Assembly (NCBI GenBank): GCA_964563855.1
Contig: CAZLYU010000013.1
Span: 6,621 to 70,620, forward strand
Reading direction: 5' to 3'
DNA: 64,000 bases
Source of the DNA: JAFGRR01 sp964563855
GTDB taxonomy: Bacteria > Planctomycetota > Phycisphaerae > UBA1845 > Fen-1342
In this document: positions 62,500-64,000 of the stretch, in pieces
How the letters are laid out: each line of letters opens with the position of its first letter
How positions within the stretch are numbered: position 1 is the first letter of the stretch
Notes under the pieces: model-generated
What the model was told of the DNA's origin: nothing
The model's input: only the letters and a program-made list of their open reading frames with translations
The model's database searches: none
Translations under genes and position numbers: made by a program

Positions 62500-63969
62500 C
62501 TAGCTCGCTCTTCGGGCTTGGAGTTCCGCTCGGACCTCGTCGGCGCGCTGTTCGTCGAGGTCGTAGTTACGCATGACCCAAATCGCGATCAGCGTTCCGA
62601 CGGCTGGAATGATGACGTAGGCGGCCCGCAGAATCGTCGTGTTTGTCTCGCGCTCCCCGTCACCGCCGAATCCCGCCCACTCCAGGATGAGTCCGCCGCC
62701 GAGACCGGCGATTGCGAAGCCGAACTTGACCATCCACCAGTAGACGGCGCCGAAGACACCCTCGCGGCGCTGGCCGGTGTTAAGTTCGTCGAGATCGCAG
62801 ACGTCGGCGGTCATCGACATCATGATCGTGAACAGGCCGCCGATGCCGAACGCGAAGAGCGGCAGCGGCAGGAACATGAGGTAGGGGTTGCCGGGTTTGA
62901 ACGTGAACCAGAACAAGACGTAGCCCAGCAGCGAGATCGACTGCGAGATGATGAAGGCGCGCCGCTTGCCCAGCTTGTGGGCCATGAGCGTGACGATGGG
63001 GATCACGAGGACGCAGGTCGCGACGGCGCTGGCCGTACCGAACCAACTGGGCCAGTTGCCGGCGCCGTCGGGGCCGGCGTCGCCGCGGTACATGTAGTGC
63101 ACGATGATGAACCAGCTCAGGCCGGCGACGGTGTTGAACGCGTTGAAGACGAAGAAGGTTGCGATGCAGATCTGCCGAAACTGCTTGAGCTGCATGGTCT
63201 GTGTAAAGCCGCGGACCAACTTGGCGATGTTCTGCTCGAGGTTGGCGAGGGATAGGTCCTGCAGCTTCGAGTAATCGACGACCTGCGTCTTGCAGAAGAT
63301 CGCCGGAATCATCGCCAGCAGCATACAGCCGAGCCCGACCAGCAGCGCGAGGTTGCGTGTGACGGCGGCGGGGTCGGGGCCGTCGATCTGTGCGTGCACG
63401 CCATCGAGCGCCGGGCTTAGAAAGCCGAGCGGCGTCGACTCGCTCAGCCACGCGCCGAGCTGCGTCAAGCTGTCGGGAGCGTAAATGACGACCCAGAACC
63501 ATGGGACGATGACCCAGGCCAACTGGCCGATCCACTGGGCGACCGCCATCAGCCGCGTGCGCTCGTGGAAGTCGTCGCTCATCTCGTAGCCCATGGCGAC
63601 GTAGGGCGTCGCGAAGATCGTGAGCCCGAGATAGAAGGCGAACGCGAACAGCAGGAAGTACCAGAAGTTGTATGTGAGGGAGTTGTCTGGAGAGAGTTGC
63701 CACATGAGGACATACGACACGCCGGCGACGATCGCCCCGATCAGGATGTATGGGCGTCGGCGGCCAAATCGCGACTTGGTGTTGTCGCTGATGAATCCCA
63801 TGATGGGGTCGGTGAGCGCGTCGGAGAGGCGCGGCAGGAAGAACAGAATCCCCCACATCCAACCCGGGAACCCCAGCCCCTGCACGAGCACGACCATGAA
63901 CACGCCGAGGGCAGCCGGAAACATCTGGTTGCCCAGCATGCCGACGCCGTAGGCGATCTTCTGGACCAT
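62500..63969 (-). CDS. GPH-type cation/sugar symporter (MFS)
   Basis: A 489-residue membrane protein of the glycoside-pentoside-hexuronide (MelB) family. The start QKIAYGVGMLGNQMFPAA, the loop RLSDALTDPIMGFISDNTKS with FGRRRPYILIG, and ATPYVAMGYEMSDDFHERTR are family signatures. Twelve helices are visible. The second half contains DELNTGQRREGVFGAVYWW. The frame remains open to the window edge with no ribosome binding site before ATG 63969, so the true start may lie beyond 64000. The transported solute cannot be read from sequence. Confidence 0.9.
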   Translation of the reverse strand: MVQKIAYGVGMLGNQMFPAALGVFMVVLVQGLGFPGWMWGILFFLPRLSDALTDPIMGFISDNTKSRFGRRRPYILIGAIVAGVSYVLMWQLSPDNSLTYNFWYFLLFAFAFYLGLTIFATPYVAMGYEMSDDFHERTRLMAVAQWIGQLAWVIVPWFWVVIYAPDSLTQLGAWLSESTPLGFLSPALDGVHAQIDGPDPAAVTRNLALLVGLGCMLLAMIPAIFCKTQVVDYSKLQDLSLANLEQNIAKLVRGFTQTMQLKQFRQICIATFFVFNAFNTVAGLSWFIIVHYMYRGDAGPDGAGNWPSWFGTASAVATCVLVIPIVTLMAHKLGKRRAFIISQSISLLGYVLFWFTFKPGNPYLMFLPLPLFAFGIGGLFTIMMSMTADVCDLDELNTGQRREGVFGAVYWWMVKFGFAIAGLGGGLILEWAGFGGDGERETNTTILRAAYVIIPAVGTLIAIWVMRNYDLDEQRADEVRAELQARRAS

Positions 63970-64000
63970 CGGGATGCTAGCGGAACTGGCGGGCGCGGCC

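Overview
The window is high-GC, gene-dense chromosomal DNA that I place in the Planctomycetota. The assignment is inferred from content: two tandem type I signal peptidases each carry a CxxC...CxxC zinc-ribbon insertion just after the catalytic serine box, and there is a GxGYxYP-domain protein, a sigma/anti-sigma pair with a large periplasmic domain, and a very small lipoprotein-like peptide. A run of 10 N at 22595-22604 shows this is a draft or metagenomic scaffold. I see no phage genes, insertion sequences, integrases, rRNA or CRISPR arrays; this is an ordinary core region with some unusual proteins.

Layout. 1-2.2 kb: two signal peptidases (minus). 2.3-3.8 kb: a 45-residue lipoprotein-like peptide and a double fasciclin protein. 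3.9-7.3 kb: phoH and the 7TM-HD phosphodiesterase (minus). 7.6-9.7 kb: a coiled-coil membrane protein, a 55-residue membrane peptide and mreB (plus). 9.8-17.5 kb: carotenoid genes crtI-crtB (minus), facing a CrtO-like oxidoreductase and a fused CrtYcd-type lycopene cyclase (plus), followed by a GT-C type membrane protein and a hexapeptide acyltransferase (minus). 17.7-20.3 kb: a NifU-C protein and a fused 2-oxoacid dehydrogenase E1. 20.6-21.0 kb: a structured intergenic region. 21-29.9 kb: ahcY, an ornithine cyclodeaminase-type gene broken by the scaffold gap, pyrophosphatase, acyl-CoA dehydrogenase, arginase, a GxGYxYP protein and a CNNM transporter-like protein. 30-34.8 kb: tRNA-Pro, ALDH7, nusA and a MalK/UgpC-type ATPase. 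34.9-37.9 kb: HtrA plus a catalytically dead relative.

38-48 kb: cysteine desulfurase, yhbY, a two-domain glycosyltransferase, frr, mutT, then a plus-strand run of pyrK, a PhnD-like lipoprotein, a DUF456 protein, a CPBP protease and MscS. pyrK is preceded by a good promoter and a strong intrinsic terminator, suggesting attenuation or a small RNA. 48-54.7 kb (minus): mnmA, small membrane protein, FG-GAP protein, methyltransferase, ribD coupled to an unknown 163-residue protein, and pcm. 54.7-57.6 kb: a DUF72 protein and the ECF sigma/anti-sigma pair. 57.7-60.5 kb (minus): asd, gpsA and a soluble histidine kinase. 60.7-64 kb: a membrane protein, a lipoprotein hydrolase and a GPH-type symporter.

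Functional links: carotenoid synthesis (crtB, crtI, CrtO-like, CrtYcd); envelope maintenance (signal peptidases, HtrA, MreB, MscS); arginine to ornithine to proline (arginase and Ocd, about 2 kb apart but in separate transcription units); Fe-S and thiolation chemistry (cysteine desulfurase, NifU-C, MnmA). No single convincing new multi-gene system is visible. The best leads are the pyrK leader, the HtrA/pseudoprotease pair, the coiled-coil/micropeptide/mreB run, the structured intergenic RNA candidate and a tRNA-Pro lacking U33.
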